The notes beneath the pieces were generated by a model. It saw only the letters and a program-made list of their open reading frames with translations. It made no database searches and was not told where the DNA came from. From the NCBI RefSeq assembly GCF_013375535.1, contig NZ_JABXJG010000001.1, positions 558,001 through 622,000 of the forward strand: DNA of 64,000 nt. The letters are read 5' to 3'. A program made the translations under genes and the position numbers. Source of the DNA: Sphingobium sp. 15-1 (GTDB lineage: Bacteria; Pseudomonadota; Alphaproteobacteria; Sphingomonadales; Sphingomonadaceae). The number at the start of each line of letters is the position of its first letter. Positions within the stretch are counted from its first letter, which is position 1. Positions 1 through 8,948 of the stretch are shown here, piece by piece.

Positions 1-265
1 TTGGCGTCGTTTACTTAAGGTAACAATCCTGGTTTCCGAAAAAGGTTAACAAAAAATTGCGATAAGCCACTGAGAAATATACATTTTTTTTACCGTGTTG
101 ACTTGCTTCCGCTTTGGTTCAATTTGATCCCAAGTTCTACGGGAACTGCCAACTACCTGGTGATCGGACCATAACCGGCGCCGGGGTCGCGAGGTGGACA
201 GGCCCCTACCGTAGAGCTGAGCAAGAGCGACTGGGGGTTGCTCCCAGCTACTAGGGGTAAAAGAC
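1..265. other. Leader region upstream of the Flp pilin genes
   Basis: No gene is supported here. The region is AT-richer than its surroundings near positions 50-100 and then becomes GC-rich. A possible -35 hexamer TTGACT lies at 98-103, but the sequence 17 bases further on (AATTTG, 121-126) is a poor -10, so the promoter is only a guess. The ribosome binding sequence of the first pilin is the AGGGG just before 266. A long antisense reading frame over this stretch and the pilin gene is a codon-bias shadow. Confidence 0.4.
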
Positions 266-457
266 ATGACTTTTGTGAAGAGCTTGTGGGCCGACCAGAG
301 TGGTGCGTCGGCTGCTGAATATGCTTTGATCCTCGCGATCGTCGGCACCGGCATCGCGCTTGCCGCCTGGAACCTGGGTGGCGCGATCAAGAATTCGATG
401 AACACGGCCACCAACTGCATCAAGACGGTCGGCACGAACGTGGCGCCGACCTGCTAA
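266..457 (+). CDS. flp: Flp/Fap-type pilin (type IVb), first copy
   Basis: Encodes a 63-residue type IVb prepilin, the major subunit of Tad pili, which mediate surface attachment. A short basic/acidic leader of 13 residues ends in Gly, followed by the typical Flp processing site: cleavage G13|A14 with Glu18-Tyr19 at mature positions 5 and 6. Next comes one hydrophobic helix (about residues 20-38) and a short Cys-containing tail (two Cys, possibly a disulfide). Start is ATG preceded by AGGGGTAAAAGAC. It is followed 24 bases later by a near-identical second copy, and the Tad assembly genes lie downstream. The prepilin peptidase that should process it is probably the cpaA product at 12589. Family assignment is secure; which copy is the main pilin cannot be told. 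Confidence 0.95.
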   Translation: MTFVKSLWADQSGASAAEYALILAIVGTGIALAAWNLGGAIKNSMNTATNCIKTVGTNVAPTC

Positions 458-481
458 ATCATCGCTATAGGGGTAAAAGAC

Positions 482-679
482 ATGACTTTTTTCAAGAACC
501 TTTGGGCTGACGAAAGCGGTGCTTCGGCCGCCGAATATGCTCTGATCCTGGCGATCGTCGGCACCGGCATCGCTCTGGCTGCCTGGAACTTGGGCGGCGC
601 GATCAAGAGCTCGATGAACGCTGCCACCAACTGCGTCGCGACGGTCGGCACCGGCAATGCGCCGGCAGCGAACTGCTAA
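482..679 (+). CDS. flp: Flp/Fap-type pilin (type IVb), second copy
   Basis: A 65-residue type IVb prepilin that matches the first copy almost residue for residue through the leader, the G|ASAAEY processing site and the hydrophobic helix. It differs mainly in the C-terminal tail, which again carries two Cys. The duplication includes the ribosome-binding stretch: the same GGGGTAAAAGAC precedes both start codons. Tandem Flp copies often give one abundant and one minor pilin, but the sequence does not show which is which. A strong hairpin follows the stop codon (692-721), which would let the pilins be made in excess over the assembly proteins downstream. Confidence 0.94.
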   Translation: MTFFKNLWADESGASAAEYALILAIVGTGIALAAWNLGGAIKSSMNAATNCVATVGTGNAPAANC

Positions 680-691
680 ATTCATAAAGTT

Positions 692-721
692 GGGAAGGCC
701 GGTTACTTTGCTGGCCTTCCC
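692..721 (+). terminator. Stem-loop after the pilin genes (attenuator-like)
   Basis: GGGAAGGCC at 692-700 pairs perfectly with GGCCTTCCC at 713-721, and further G-T and G-C pairs extend the stem inward. No run of T follows, so it is more likely a partial terminator or mRNA-stabilising 3' hairpin than a strong intrinsic terminator. Its place between the two pilin genes and cpaB suggests it separates high pilin expression from lower expression of assembly genes. Confidence 0.6.
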
Positions 722-748
722 GTAACTTCAATTCCGGGGGGAGTTGTC

Positions 749-1675
749 GTGGGGCAGCGCAGATCTCTCATAGTCCTAGGCCTCGCAATATTGCTGGGCC
801 TTGCAGCCGTTTTTATCGCCAACTCCTATCTGACCAGCGCCGAAAAGGCGCCGCAGGCGGAGGGCGGGACGGCGAAGGTCGTAGTGGCGACCGTGTCGCT
901 GCCCTTCGGATCGGCGGTCACCGCCGAAAAGATCCGCGTGGTCGACTGGCCCGTAAGCTCGGTTCCGCCGGGCGCTTTCCGCGATCCCATCCAACTGACC
1001 TCGCTCGGTAAGAGCCGGGTCGTTTTGCGTCAGATCGAGCCGGGCGAGCCGATCCTGGCTTCCAAGCTTTCTGGCGAAGGCGGGCGGGCGACCATGTCCG
1101 CGGTGCTTTCCCCGGAGATGCGCGCCGTCGCGGTTCGCGTGAGCGATGTGGCCGCCGCGGGCGGCTTCGTGCTTCCCGGCGATACCGTCGACGTCTTCGT
1201 GACGCGCACGCTGACGGACCCCGTCGCGGGCAGCCAGCAGATCACCGACGTGCTCCTGCAGGGAACCCGCGTGATCGCCATCGACCAGAACGCCAACGAC
1301 ACGTCCAAGGACCCGGCCGTCGGCAAGACCGCTACGCTGGAGGTCAACCAGGTCGACGCGCAGAAGCTGGTCCTCGCCCAGCAGGTCGGTCAGCTCACCT
1401 TGGTCCTGCGCAATCTCACCGACAAGCCCAATCCGGCGGTGCAGACCGTGGGGATAGAGGATCTGCGCGACGGCGCCTATGTCGGCGGCTATGCCGGCCC
1501 CCGGAGCCGCATGGCGGACGTCGCCTATCTGCCGCCGCGCCCGGCTCCGGCCTTCCGTCCGGCCCGCCGCGTGGTGCCGAAGAACACGAACGCCCTGCCG
1601 TCAACCGCATCGGTCGAGATCGTGCGCGGCACGACCGGCACCAGCTATGAGGTGAAGCGCTATGGTTCCCGCTAA
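749..1675 (+). CDS. cpaB: Tad pilus assembly protein CpaB/RcpC
   Basis: A 308-residue periplasmic protein that helps assemble or stabilise the secretin ring of the Tad pilus. An N-terminal hydrophobic segment (about residues 7-27) serves as signal anchor. It is followed by an SAF-type domain (about 45-110, around VVVATVSLPFGSAVTAEKI) and the RcpC/CpaB domain to about 235. The C-terminus is basic and Pro-rich. The start is GTG at 749, chosen for the GGGGGGAG just upstream and because it gives a proper signal segment. Its 3' end overlaps cpaC by 14 bases, so the two are likely translationally coupled. Confidence 0.93.
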   Translation: MGQRRSLIVLGLAILLGLAAVFIANSYLTSAEKAPQAEGGTAKVVVATVSLPFGSAVTAEKIRVVDWPVSSVPPGAFRDPIQLTSLGKSRVVLRQIEPGEPILASKLSGEGGRATMSAVLSPEMRAVAVRVSDVAAAGGFVLPGDTVDVFVTRTLTDPVAGSQQITDVLLQGTRVIAIDQNANDTSKDPAVGKTATLEVNQVDAQKLVLAQQVGQLTLVLRNLTDKPNPAVQTVGIEDLRDGAYVGGYAGPRSRMADVAYLPPRPAPAFRPARRVVPKNTNALPSTASVEIVRGTTGTSYEVKRYGSR

Positions 1676-3236
1676 GTCCTTGCCGATGCTGGCCTCCTGC
1701 CTGGCGCTCAGCGCCGGAGCGTCGCTGCTGCCCATGTCGGCGCAGGCCCAGGTCGCCTCCCTCAACGTCAGCAACGCCAATCATGCCGGCCAGCTCGACG
1801 TGCCGCTCAACAAGAGCCAGGTGCTGACCGTCGACCGCCCCTTTTCGAAGGCGCTGATCGGCAATCCGGAAATTGCCGACATCCTGCCCATGACCAACCG
1901 CTCGGTCTATGTGCTGGGCAAAAAGATGGGCACGACCAGCCTGACGCTCTACGACAGCCGCAACATGATGATCGCGGTGGTCGACGTGGCGGTCGGGCCG
2001 GACGTCGTGACGCTGAAGCGGCAATTGTCGGAACTCATTCCCGGCGAACCGGTCGGCGCGCGCATCTCCAACGACGCGGTCGTGCTGACGGGCACGGTCT
2101 CCAACGCTTCGGCGGTGGATCGCGCGGTGCAGATCGCCAGAACCTATGCGGGCGAAAAGGTCGTCAACATGCTGACCGTGGGCGCATCGCAACAGGTGAT
2201 GCTGGAGGTCCGCTTCTCTGAAGTGAACCGGGCGGCAGCGAAGCAGATCGGTTTCAACCACAGCTTCCTGGGCAACAAGACCTATGGCAGCATAGGCAAT
2301 CTGGCGCCTGACTCCGTCGTGGCGACGAGCAACACCTTCACCACGCCGGTCGGCAATGGCGTTGGCATCGTTCCTCGCCCGGTGATCACGGTCGATGGCC
2401 TGTCGGACGCCTTCGGCGTTGGCGCCTGGTCCTATACTTTGGGCAGCCTCAATATCTTCTCCGCTCTTGACGCGCTTGAGCGCAAGGGGCTGGTGAAGAC
2501 GCTTGCGGAACCGACGCTGGTGGCCCTGTCGGGTGAGACCGCCTCCTTCCTGGCGGGCGGAGAATTTCCGATCCCCGTCATCCAGGGGAGTGGCGGATCG
2601 GGCGGCGGCGCGGGCGCTGGCGGCGGCGGCAGCGGCATCACCGTCGAGTTCAAGCCTTTCGGCGTCAGCCTCGGCTTCACGCCGACGGTGCTTAGCGACG
2701 GCATCATCAGCCTGTCGGTCGAGCCGGAGGTGAGCTCGATCGATCCTTCGGCGTCGGTGACGATCAATGGCCTGGTCGTGCCCGGCCTGCTGACCCGGCG
2801 GGCGAAGACGGTGGTCGAACTGCGCGACGGGCAGTCCTTCGCCATCGCCGGTCTGCTGCGGAACGATTTTCAGGATACGGTCCGGCAACTGCCCATATTG
2901 GGTTCGCTGCCGATCATCGGCACGCTCTTCCGGTCGACGGGTTTCCAGAAATCGGAAACCGAACTGGTGATCGTGGTGACGCCGCGCCTGGTGAAGCCGA
3001 TCCGCGCCGCCGATGTGCGTTTGCCGACCGATCGGGTGGGCAATCCCAATGAGCTGGACCTGTTCCTGATGGGACGGACGGACAAGGCCGTGGGCATCAA
3101 CCCGCTCGATCCCAACGCCATGCCGCCGGAAAAGCCCAAGGCGGCGCCCGCGCCGGCAGCGCCGGGCAAGGACGCAGCGGCTCCGGCGGCCCCTGCCGCC
3201 GCCCCGGCCGCCGCCACCTCGGGCTATGAGCTATGA
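1662..3236 (+). CDS. cpaC: Tad pilus secretin CpaC/RcpA
   Basis: A 524-residue outer-membrane secretin forming the pore through which Flp pili leave the cell. It has a signal peptide (residues 1-29, ending SAQAQ), an N-terminal domain of the BON/pilus type (about 45-180, with the VYVLGKKMGTTSLTLYD stretch) and a C-terminal secretin domain (about 260-450). The secretin core includes a Gly-rich segment (2590-2635) likely near the gate, and the conserved VVTPRLVKPI end. The last 40 residues are Ala/Pro-rich, unlike the core. Length is normal for CpaC. The gene overlaps cpaB, and its stop lies 14 bases before the lipoprotein start at 3251. Confidence 0.95.
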   Translation: MVPAKSLPMLASCLALSAGASLLPMSAQAQVASLNVSNANHAGQLDVPLNKSQVLTVDRPFSKALIGNPEIADILPMTNRSVYVLGKKMGTTSLTLYDSRNMMIAVVDVAVGPDVVTLKRQLSELIPGEPVGARISNDAVVLTGTVSNASAVDRAVQIARTYAGEKVVNMLTVGASQQVMLEVRFSEVNRAAAKQIGFNHSFLGNKTYGSIGNLAPDSVVATSNTFTTPVGNGVGIVPRPVITVDGLSDAFGVGAWSYTLGSLNIFSALDALERKGLVKTLAEPTLVALSGETASFLAGGEFPIPVIQGSGGSGGGAGAGGGGSGITVEFKPFGVSLGFTPTVLSDGIISLSVEPEVSSIDPSASVTINGLVVPGLLTRRAKTVVELRDGQSFAIAGLLRNDFQDTVRQLPILGSLPIIGTLFRSTGFQKSETELVIVVTPRLVKPIRAADVRLPTDRVGNPNELDLFLMGRTDKAVGINPLDPNAMPPEKPKAAPAPAAPGKDAAAPAAPAAAPAAATSGYEL

Positions 3237-3250
3237 GCGGGAGAGTGATC

Positions 3251-3517
3251 ATGAGCAATATGCGCAAATTGTCCTTTGCCGTCCTGCTGCTGGCCCCGGC
3301 CCTGACCGCGTGCACGGCGAACGACCCGACCTTCGGGGGCGCTGTGCGGAGCAACTATGCCATGCAGGTCGTCAATCCCGAGCCGCAACATGAAGGAACG
3401 CTCGTGGAGGGCGGCGAAGGCACGCGCAGCGCCGCCGCGGTGGAGCGCTATCGCAAAGGCGCCGTGAAGGAGCCGTCATCCATCAGCACGACCCAGGGTA
3501 GCAGCAGCAGCCGCTAA
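3251..3517 (+). CDS. Small Tad-locus lipoprotein in the CpaD position
   Basis: An 88-residue predicted lipoprotein: basic start, hydrophobic stretch LSFAVLLLAPALTAC with lipobox LTAC, then a polar Ser/Glu-rich mature part of about 65 residues with no domain I recognise. The ATG at 3251 is preferred over the in-frame ATG at 3233 because GGGAGAG precedes it. In other Tad loci this slot between the secretin and the later genes is held by CpaD, a lipoprotein of about 200 residues that acts as secretin pilotin. This much shorter protein could fill that role, but this rests on position only. Confidence 0.75.
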   Translation: MSNMRKLSFAVLLLAPALTACTANDPTFGGAVRSNYAMQVVNPEPQHEGTLVEGGEGTRSAAAVERYRKGAVKEPSSISTTQGSSSSR

Positions 3518-3531
3518 AAGGAAATGATCCC

Positions 3532-5205
3532 ATGTATGCCCGGCGGAAAAGTTTGTTGCAGTCGACCAGCGGCGCGGTTGCGCCGACGGTCGCGCTGTCG
3601 CTTTTCGCGCTGATCGCGGCCGGGGGGATCGCATTCGACTATGCGCGGATGGCCAGCCTTGATTCCGAACTGCAGAATGCGGCGGATCAGGCGGCTCTGG
3701 CGGCGGCGTCGCAATTGGATGGCAAGGCGAACGCGTGCAGCCGCGCTGCCAGCGCCGCCAGTGCGCTCCTCATTAACAATGCCCGTTTTGCCAATGACGG
3801 CAACGCCAGTGGCCTGGCCGTCACGGTCCCGAATGATGAGCCGACCTGCGACCGGACGGGCTTCATCAAATTCTACAAGAACAAGGATCGCAGCGATACG
3901 GGCACGCTGACCGACGCCGATGTCAATTTTGTCGAGGTGACGGTCAATTCGCGCACGGCCCGCTTCGCGTTGACGCCCATTGTGGCGGTGCTGTCATCCG
4001 GTCCGCTTTCCGCCAAGGCCTATGCCGGCGTGGGAGAAGCGATCTGCAAAGTGCCGCCGGTGATGATCTGCAATCCGGACGAGCCGGACGACAACACGAA
4101 TGTGGATTATGATTTCGTCGTCAGCAACCGGATAGGCAAGGGGCTTAAACTGGTTTCGGTCGGCAATGGCAACAGCGCCTGGGCCCCCGGCAATTTCGGC
4201 TATCTCGATACCGGCTCATCGACCTCCAACCCGAATGTCGAATTGCGGCAGGCTCTGGGCTGGATTTCCGTTCCCGGCGACTGTTCGAGCCTGGAAGGCG
4301 TCAAGACGCGCACCGGCGCGGGCACGACCGTGACGCAGGCGATCAACACCCGCTTCGACATTTATGAGCGGGCCAACAACAATGCGCAGAGCGGAACCGG
4401 AAATAACGGCAATGGCAATAATGCTTCCTGCCCCAGCCCCGGTCTTTGCCCTCCATCCATCAACACGGTGAAGGACGTCATTCGCAAAGGTGCTCCCGCC
4501 AATGCGAATAAATGCGGCTTCGCCAACAATGAATGGGAACTGCCTTCCCCCGAATATTTGCCATCTTCCACCACGGACGATCTCCTTCTGGCGAACATGC
4601 CGCAGGCGATGGGCTATCCACGGGATAAATGCCATGCCGTCTCCACGGCGGGGTCTTGCAGCGCCGGCAAAGTCGGTGACGGAAATTGGGACAGAAATGC
4701 GTATTTCTATGTGAATTATGGTTGGATCAGCGCTGATTGGCCTAACTACACCAATACGGCGACCAATCCTCTTCCGTCCAATCCCACGCGCTATCAGGTG
4801 TATAATTGGGAAATCCAGCATCGCGGTGAAACCATCGGCGGCAAAGTCATCCTGTCCAGGCGCACGGCCGGCTCGTCGCCATCATCGGATGATTATGACT
4901 CGCCCATCTGCTCGCCTCTTCAGGGCTATGGGTCGGGGCTGGTCCCTGGCGGCAGCACCGTGGACCGCCGCAGGATTTCCGCGGCTGTCATAAACTGCCA
5001 TGCCTATGATGTTCATGGCGGCGGCGGGACAGTGTATCCCGTCAGGAAATGGATCGAGCTCTTCCTCGTGGAGCCGTCCCTCAATCGTGCGCGGACGGAC
5101 GCGAACGACGTCTATGTCGAAGTGATTGGCGAAACAACTCTGGATGGGGGCGGAGCGACTGCGAGCCAGGTCGTCCAGCGTGCCGTCCCCTATTTGATCG
5201 AGTGA
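3532..5205 (+). CDS. tadG: TadG-like pilus assembly protein
   Basis: A 557-residue protein with an N-terminal type IV-like hydrophobic segment (about residues 12-35) inside the Tad/TadG motif region (GAVAPTVALSLFALIAAGGI followed by DYARMASLDSELQNAADQAA). That is the usual start of TadG-type pseudopilins. The large remainder is predicted to be periplasmic and is rich in Asn, Ser and Cys, with an Asn/Gly-rich loop near residues 283-297. I see no clear von Willebrand A metal site, although TadG proteins often carry one. It precedes two TadE-type genes, giving the usual tadG/tadE/tadF group in a different order. Confidence 0.85.
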   Translation: MYARRKSLLQSTSGAVAPTVALSLFALIAAGGIAFDYARMASLDSELQNAADQAALAAASQLDGKANACSRAASAASALLINNARFANDGNASGLAVTVPNDEPTCDRTGFIKFYKNKDRSDTGTLTDADVNFVEVTVNSRTARFALTPIVAVLSSGPLSAKAYAGVGEAICKVPPVMICNPDEPDDNTNVDYDFVVSNRIGKGLKLVSVGNGNSAWAPGNFGYLDTGSSTSNPNVELRQALGWISVPGDCSSLEGVKTRTGAGTTVTQAINTRFDIYERANNNAQSGTGNNGNGNNASCPSPGLCPPSINTVKDVIRKGAPANANKCGFANNEWELPSPEYLPSSTTDDLLLANMPQAMGYPRDKCHAVSTAGSCSAGKVGDGNWDRNAYFYVNYGWISADWPNYTNTATNPLPSNPTRYQVYNWEIQHRGETIGGKVILSRRTAGSSPSSDDYDSPICSPLQGYGSGLVPGGSTVDRRRISAAVINCHAYDVHGGGGTVYPVRKWIELFLVEPSLNRARTDANDVYVEVIGETTLDGGGATASQVVQRAVPYLIE

Positions 5206-5210
5206 CGAAG

Positions 5211-5717
5211 ATGACGAACTTCTTCTCACGCATCATCGCTTGCAGGCAGGGGGCCGCCGCGGCTGAAATGGCGCTGGTGACGCCGCTTTTGATCGTCCTC
5301 ATGTTCGGCTCGTTCGAACTGGGCAATTATTTCCTGAGCGAGCATGTCGTGGCGAAGGCCGTGCGCGATGGCGCGCGTTATGCGGCGCGGCGTTCCTTCA
5401 CGGACTTCACCTGCCCCAATACGGTGGCGACGGACGTGATCGACAAGACGCGCAACCTGACCCGGACGGGGCAGATCGCCAACGGCGGCATCGCCCGGTT
5501 GGCGGGCTGGACGACGGCGACGACCGTATCCGTGACGGTAAGCTGCACCGCCATCACAGGCGGCAATTATTCAGGCATCTACAAGGGGATGTCCAACGTC
5601 CCCAAGGTCAAGGTTTCGGCGGTCGTGCCCTATACCTCGCTGTTCAACAATCTCGGCTTCACCAGCAGATCGCTCAATCTGGTCTCCGAATCCGAAGCGA
5701 CGGTGCAGGGGATATGA
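5211..5717 (+). CDS. tadE: TadE-like pseudopilin
   Basis: A 168-residue TadE family minor pilin-like protein. The N-terminus has a short basic leader (RIIACRQG) then AAAAEMALVTPLLIVLMFGS, the characteristic TadE segment with Glu at mature position 5 and a hydrophobic helix. The rest is a small periplasmic domain with two Cys. ATG 5211 is chosen because it begins just before the leader; an in-frame GTG at 5202 overlaps the tadG stop and is possible. The end overlaps the next gene in an ATGA. It is probably processed by CpaA. Confidence 0.9.
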   Translation: MTNFFSRIIACRQGAAAAEMALVTPLLIVLMFGSFELGNYFLSEHVVAKAVRDGARYAARRSFTDFTCPNTVATDVIDKTRNLTRTGQIANGGIARLAGWTTATTVSVTVSCTAITGGNYSGIYKGMSNVPKVKVSAVVPYTSLFNNLGFTSRSLNLVSESEATVQGI

Positions 5718-6361
5718 TGCGCTGGCTCGCCCGCTTCGCCAGCGATACCCGCGCTTCGTCGGCGGCGGAATTCGCGCTGGTGTTGCCGCTGCTGCTGATC
5801 TTGCTGCTTGGCGTCATCGATGTCGGACGGTTGATGTGGACCTGGAACCGCGCCGAAAAGGCGACGCAGATGGGGGTGCGCTATGCCGTCGCCGCCGACA
5901 TGGTTCCAAATGGGCTCTATTCCTACAGCTTCGTCAACGGCAGCACGATCACGCAGGGCGATCCCATTCCGGAAAGCGCTTTTGGCGGCGCATCCTGCCT
6001 GATCAACGCCGGCGCGGTGAACTGCACCTGCAAGACCGGCGCGACCTGCCCGGCCAATTTGATCGGCACCAGCAGCAGCGACCAGGCGAACGCGCTTACG
6101 GCCTTCAACAATATCGTCAATCGGATGCGGTTGTTCATGCCTGAAATCGCTTCGACCAACGTCACGATCGATTATAATTATTCGGGCCTCGGCTATGCGG
6201 GCGATCCCAATGGATCGGACGTTTCGCCGCTGGTAAAGGTGTCGCTCAAGCAACTGACTTTCCGGCCACTCCTTTTCAGATTTTTCGCAGGCACCATCAC
6301 CTTGCCCAGTTTCAGCGCCGCTCTCACCATGGAAGACGGCCAGGGAACGGCATCAAATTGA
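5714..6361 (+). CDS. tadF: TadE/TadF-like pseudopilin
   Basis: A 215-residue second TadE-family pseudopilin. The leader MMRWLARFASDTRAS is followed by SAAEFALVLPLLLILLLGVI, again with the conserved Glu, then DVGRLMWTWNRAEKATQMG, typical of the helix after the membrane segment. The periplasmic part carries four Cys in a short span (about residues 95-115). It begins in the ATGA overlap with tadE and its TGA overlaps the TTG start of cpaE. I call it TadF by its place as the second TadE-type gene; the family itself is clear, the E/F split is not. Confidence 0.85.
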   Translation: MMRWLARFASDTRASSAAEFALVLPLLLILLLGVIDVGRLMWTWNRAEKATQMGVRYAVAADMVPNGLYSYSFVNGSTITQGDPIPESAFGGASCLINAGAVNCTCKTGATCPANLIGTSSSDQANALTAFNNIVNRMRLFMPEIASTNVTIDYNYSGLGYAGDPNGSDVSPLVKVSLKQLTFRPLLFRFFAGTITLPSFSAALTMEDGQGTASN

Positions 6362-7593
6362 GGGACAAGATCTTGGGCATCGTGACGAACGCAGCGGAAC
6401 CCGCCGAGAGCTGGACCCTCAATATCGGGGATGAGGGGCTTCACCTCATCCTGTCCGAGCAGGAGGTGCAGGCGTCCGACATATTGGGCGACCGGCTGAC
6501 CGGCCAGTCGCTGACCCTTTCCATGCTGGGTGCGAGCGCGCCGGTGCCGCCGCAACTGGCCGCCGACGCCAGGGCGATCATCATCGAGGTGGAGCCCGAC
6601 AACGAAGCCTCCATGATGCGGCTCGCCGGGCTTAAGGCCGCCCATCCCAAGCTGATGCTGGTGGCGGCGGTGCGCGATGCGCAGATCGCGGTCGTGCGCG
6701 CCCTGCTGCGCAGCGGGATCAACGATGTCGTCGAACTGCCGCTGCGCGCGCATGATCTCGCGGCGATATTGGACGATCTCAGGAGCCGCATCGCGGCCAG
6801 CCGCCAGGACGACGTCAAGACGGGCCAGCTCGTGTCGATCATCAAGAGCGTCGGCGGCGTCGGCGCGACCACCATCGCGACGCAGGCCGCCAGCCTCCAC
6901 GCCCGGTCCATCAAGCAGAATGGCGGCGAGGTCTGCCTGTTCGACCTGGACATCCAGTTCGGCAATGCGGGCACTTTCCTGGGCATTTCCTCGCCGTTGA
7001 CGCTGGCCGACCTGCTCAATGCGGGCAACCGCGTCGACAACGAGCTGTTGCGCACCGTTACCCTCGAAACCTCCACCGGCTTGCGCCTGGTGACCGCCCC
7101 GCCGGAGATCATGCCGATCGAGGCGGTGAACGCCGATCAGATCTTCCGCATCGTCGAACTGGCGCAGCGCAATTTCGACACGGTCTATCTGGACCTGCCG
7201 GGCAACTGGACCAACTGGTCGATGTCGCTGGTGGCGCGTTCGCAGGTGGTGTTCCTGGTGTGCGAACTCACCATCGCCAGCTTGCGGCAGGCGCGGCGGC
7301 AGATTTCGCTGCTGCGCGATCAGGACATCGATCCTTCGCGCATCCACGTCATCGCCAATCGCGTCGAGAAGAAATTCTTCCGCGCCATCGGTCTGGAGGA
7401 TGCGGCGGCCGCGCTGGACCATCCGGTGAAGCTCAGCATCGCCAATGACTTCCCGTTGGTCAGCTCCGCGCTCGACCAGGGCGTGCTGATCCAGGAATTG
7501 AAGGCGCGCAGCCGCATCTGCAAGGATTTGCAGGATGTCGTCGATTGCTGCACGCAGGCGGCTGAGGCAGAACGTCAGGCGGAGAAGGGCTGA
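6358..7593 (+). CDS. cpaE: Pilus assembly ATPase-like protein CpaE/TadZ
   Basis: A 411-residue MinD/ParA-like protein that localises the Tad machine at the pole. Residues 1-150 form an atypical receiver-like domain. The ATPase domain begins near 158 with the variant P-loop GGVGATT (about 166-172), where the usual Lys of ParA is replaced, as is normal for CpaE. It continues with CLFDLDIQFGN and the DLPGNW segment. The start is taken as TTG at 6358, overlapping the tadF stop; GTG at 6382 is an alternative. It overlaps cpaF by one base. Confidence 0.93.
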   Translation: MRDKILGIVTNAAEPAESWTLNIGDEGLHLILSEQEVQASDILGDRLTGQSLTLSMLGASAPVPPQLAADARAIIIEVEPDNEASMMRLAGLKAAHPKLMLVAAVRDAQIAVVRALLRSGINDVVELPLRAHDLAAILDDLRSRIAASRQDDVKTGQLVSIIKSVGGVGATTIATQAASLHARSIKQNGGEVCLFDLDIQFGNAGTFLGISSPLTLADLLNAGNRVDNELLRTVTLETSTGLRLVTAPPEIMPIEAVNADQIFRIVELAQRNFDTVYLDLPGNWTNWSMSLVARSQVVFLVCELTIASLRQARRQISLLRDQDIDPSRIHVIANRVEKKFFRAIGLEDAAAALDHPVKLSIANDFPLVSSALDQGVLIQELKARSRICKDLQDVVDCCTQAAEAERQAEKG

Positions 7594-8948
7594 TGTGGCA
7601 GATCCGAAAAGGGGAACGGGGCGACGCTCGCGACGAGGTGGGGCCGACCGAGACGGAGGCGGTGCACTGGGAAGAGGACCGGCATACCGAGCTTAAGGTC
7701 GCGCTGCACCAGAAGCTGATCGACATCATCAACCTTTCCGCGCTGGAAACCATGTCGCGGGCGCAGGTGGAGGTCGAAGTGGGCGAGATCGTCCACGAGC
7801 AGCTTGCGCTTCAGAAGCATGCGCTCAATCTGGAAGAGCGCCGGCGGCTGGTTTCGGACATTCTCGACGAGCTGCTGGGGCTGGGGCCGCTTGAGCCGCT
7901 GCTCAAGGACCACAGCATCACCGACATATTGGTGAACGGCCACAAGGTCGTGTTCGTGGAACGCAGCGGCCGGCTGGTCGAAACCGCGACCCGGTTCAAG
8001 GATGAGAAGCATCTGCTGCGCATCATCCAGAAGATCGTGGCGGCGGTCGGACGGCGGATCGATGAAGCGTCGCCCTTCGTCGACGCGCGCCTGGCCGATG
8101 GGTCCCGCGTCAATGCGGTGGTGCCGCCGCTGGCGATTGATGGATCGCTCCTCTCCATCCGCAAATTCGCCAAGGTGCCGATCAGCATGGCGCGGCTTAC
8201 CGAATTGGGCAGTGTGCCCGCGCCGATGGCGCAGGTGCTCTCCGCTGTGGTGGAGGCGCGCCGCAACGTGCTGATCTCCGGCGGCACCGGCTCGGGCAAG
8301 ACGACGCTATTGAACGCCATGTCGGCCGCCATTGACGAACATGAGCGCATCGTCACCATCGAGGATTCGGCGGAACTGCAATTGCAGCAGCGCCATGTCG
8401 CCCGGCTGGAAACCCGCCCCGCCAATATCGAGGGCAAGGGTGAAGTCACCCAGCGCGACCTGGTGAAGAACGCGCTGCGCATGCGGCCCGACCGGATCAT
8501 CGTGGGCGAAGTCCGCGCCGGGGAGGCGTTCGACATGCTCCAGGCGATGAACACCGGCCATGACGGTTCGATGACCACCGTCCACGCCAACACCCCGCGC
8601 GACGCGTTGTCCCGCGTCGAACAGATGATCGGCATGAGCGGCATCGACATTTCGCCCCGCTCGGCGCGGGCGCAGATCGCTTCGGCGCTGAACGTGGTCG
8701 TGCAGGTCGGGCGCTTGGCCGACGGCCGCCGCCGCCTGCTCAGCCTGTCGGAGATCACCGGCATGGAAGGGGAGGTCATCACCATGCAGGAAATCTTCCG
8801 CTTCAAGATGACTGGGCGGGACGAGAACAACATGGTGCGCGGCCATTTCGAGGCGACAGGCATCCGCCCCAAATTCATGGGCGAGCTGGCGGACCGGGGC
8901 ATTGCGCTCCCCGCCGAACTCTTCCGTCCCGATGCGGTGATACACTGA
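7593..8948 (+). CDS. cpaF: Tad secretion ATPase CpaF/TadA
   Basis: A 451-residue hexameric type II/IV secretion ATPase that powers pilus assembly on the cytoplasmic side. The N-terminal all-alpha part (1-100) leads into the PAS-like subdomain. The RecA-like core has Walker A GGTGSGKTT (230-238), an Asp-box region ERIVTIEDSAELQL, the Walker B region RPDRIIVGEVRAGEAFDML and the His box TVHANTPRDALSRVE. These are all the marks of the GspE/VirB11 family, CpaF branch. The gene is tightly coupled to cpaE upstream and tadB downstream (1-base overlaps). Length is normal. Confidence 0.97.
   Translation: MWQIRKGERGDARDEVGPTETEAVHWEEDRHTELKVALHQKLIDIINLSALETMSRAQVEVEVGEIVHEQLALQKHALNLEERRRLVSDILDELLGLGPLEPLLKDHSITDILVNGHKVVFVERSGRLVETATRFKDEKHLLRIIQKIVAAVGRRIDEASPFVDARLADGSRVNAVVPPLAIDGSLLSIRKFAKVPISMARLTELGSVPAPMAQVLSAVVEARRNVLISGGTGSGKTTLLNAMSAAIDEHERIVTIEDSAELQLQQRHVARLETRPANIEGKGEVTQRDLVKNALRMRPDRIIVGEVRAGEAFDMLQAMNTGHDGSMTTVHANTPRDALSRVEQMIGMSGIDISPRSARAQIASALNVVVQVGRLADGRRRLLSLSEITGMEGEVITMQEIFRFKMTGRDENNMVRGHFEATGIRPKFMGELADRGIALPAELFRPDAVIH

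Noticed and set aside
98..126. Strong sigma-70 promoter of the flp genes
   Set aside because: The -35 is good but the matching -10 is poor, so it is only mentioned, not listed as a promoter.
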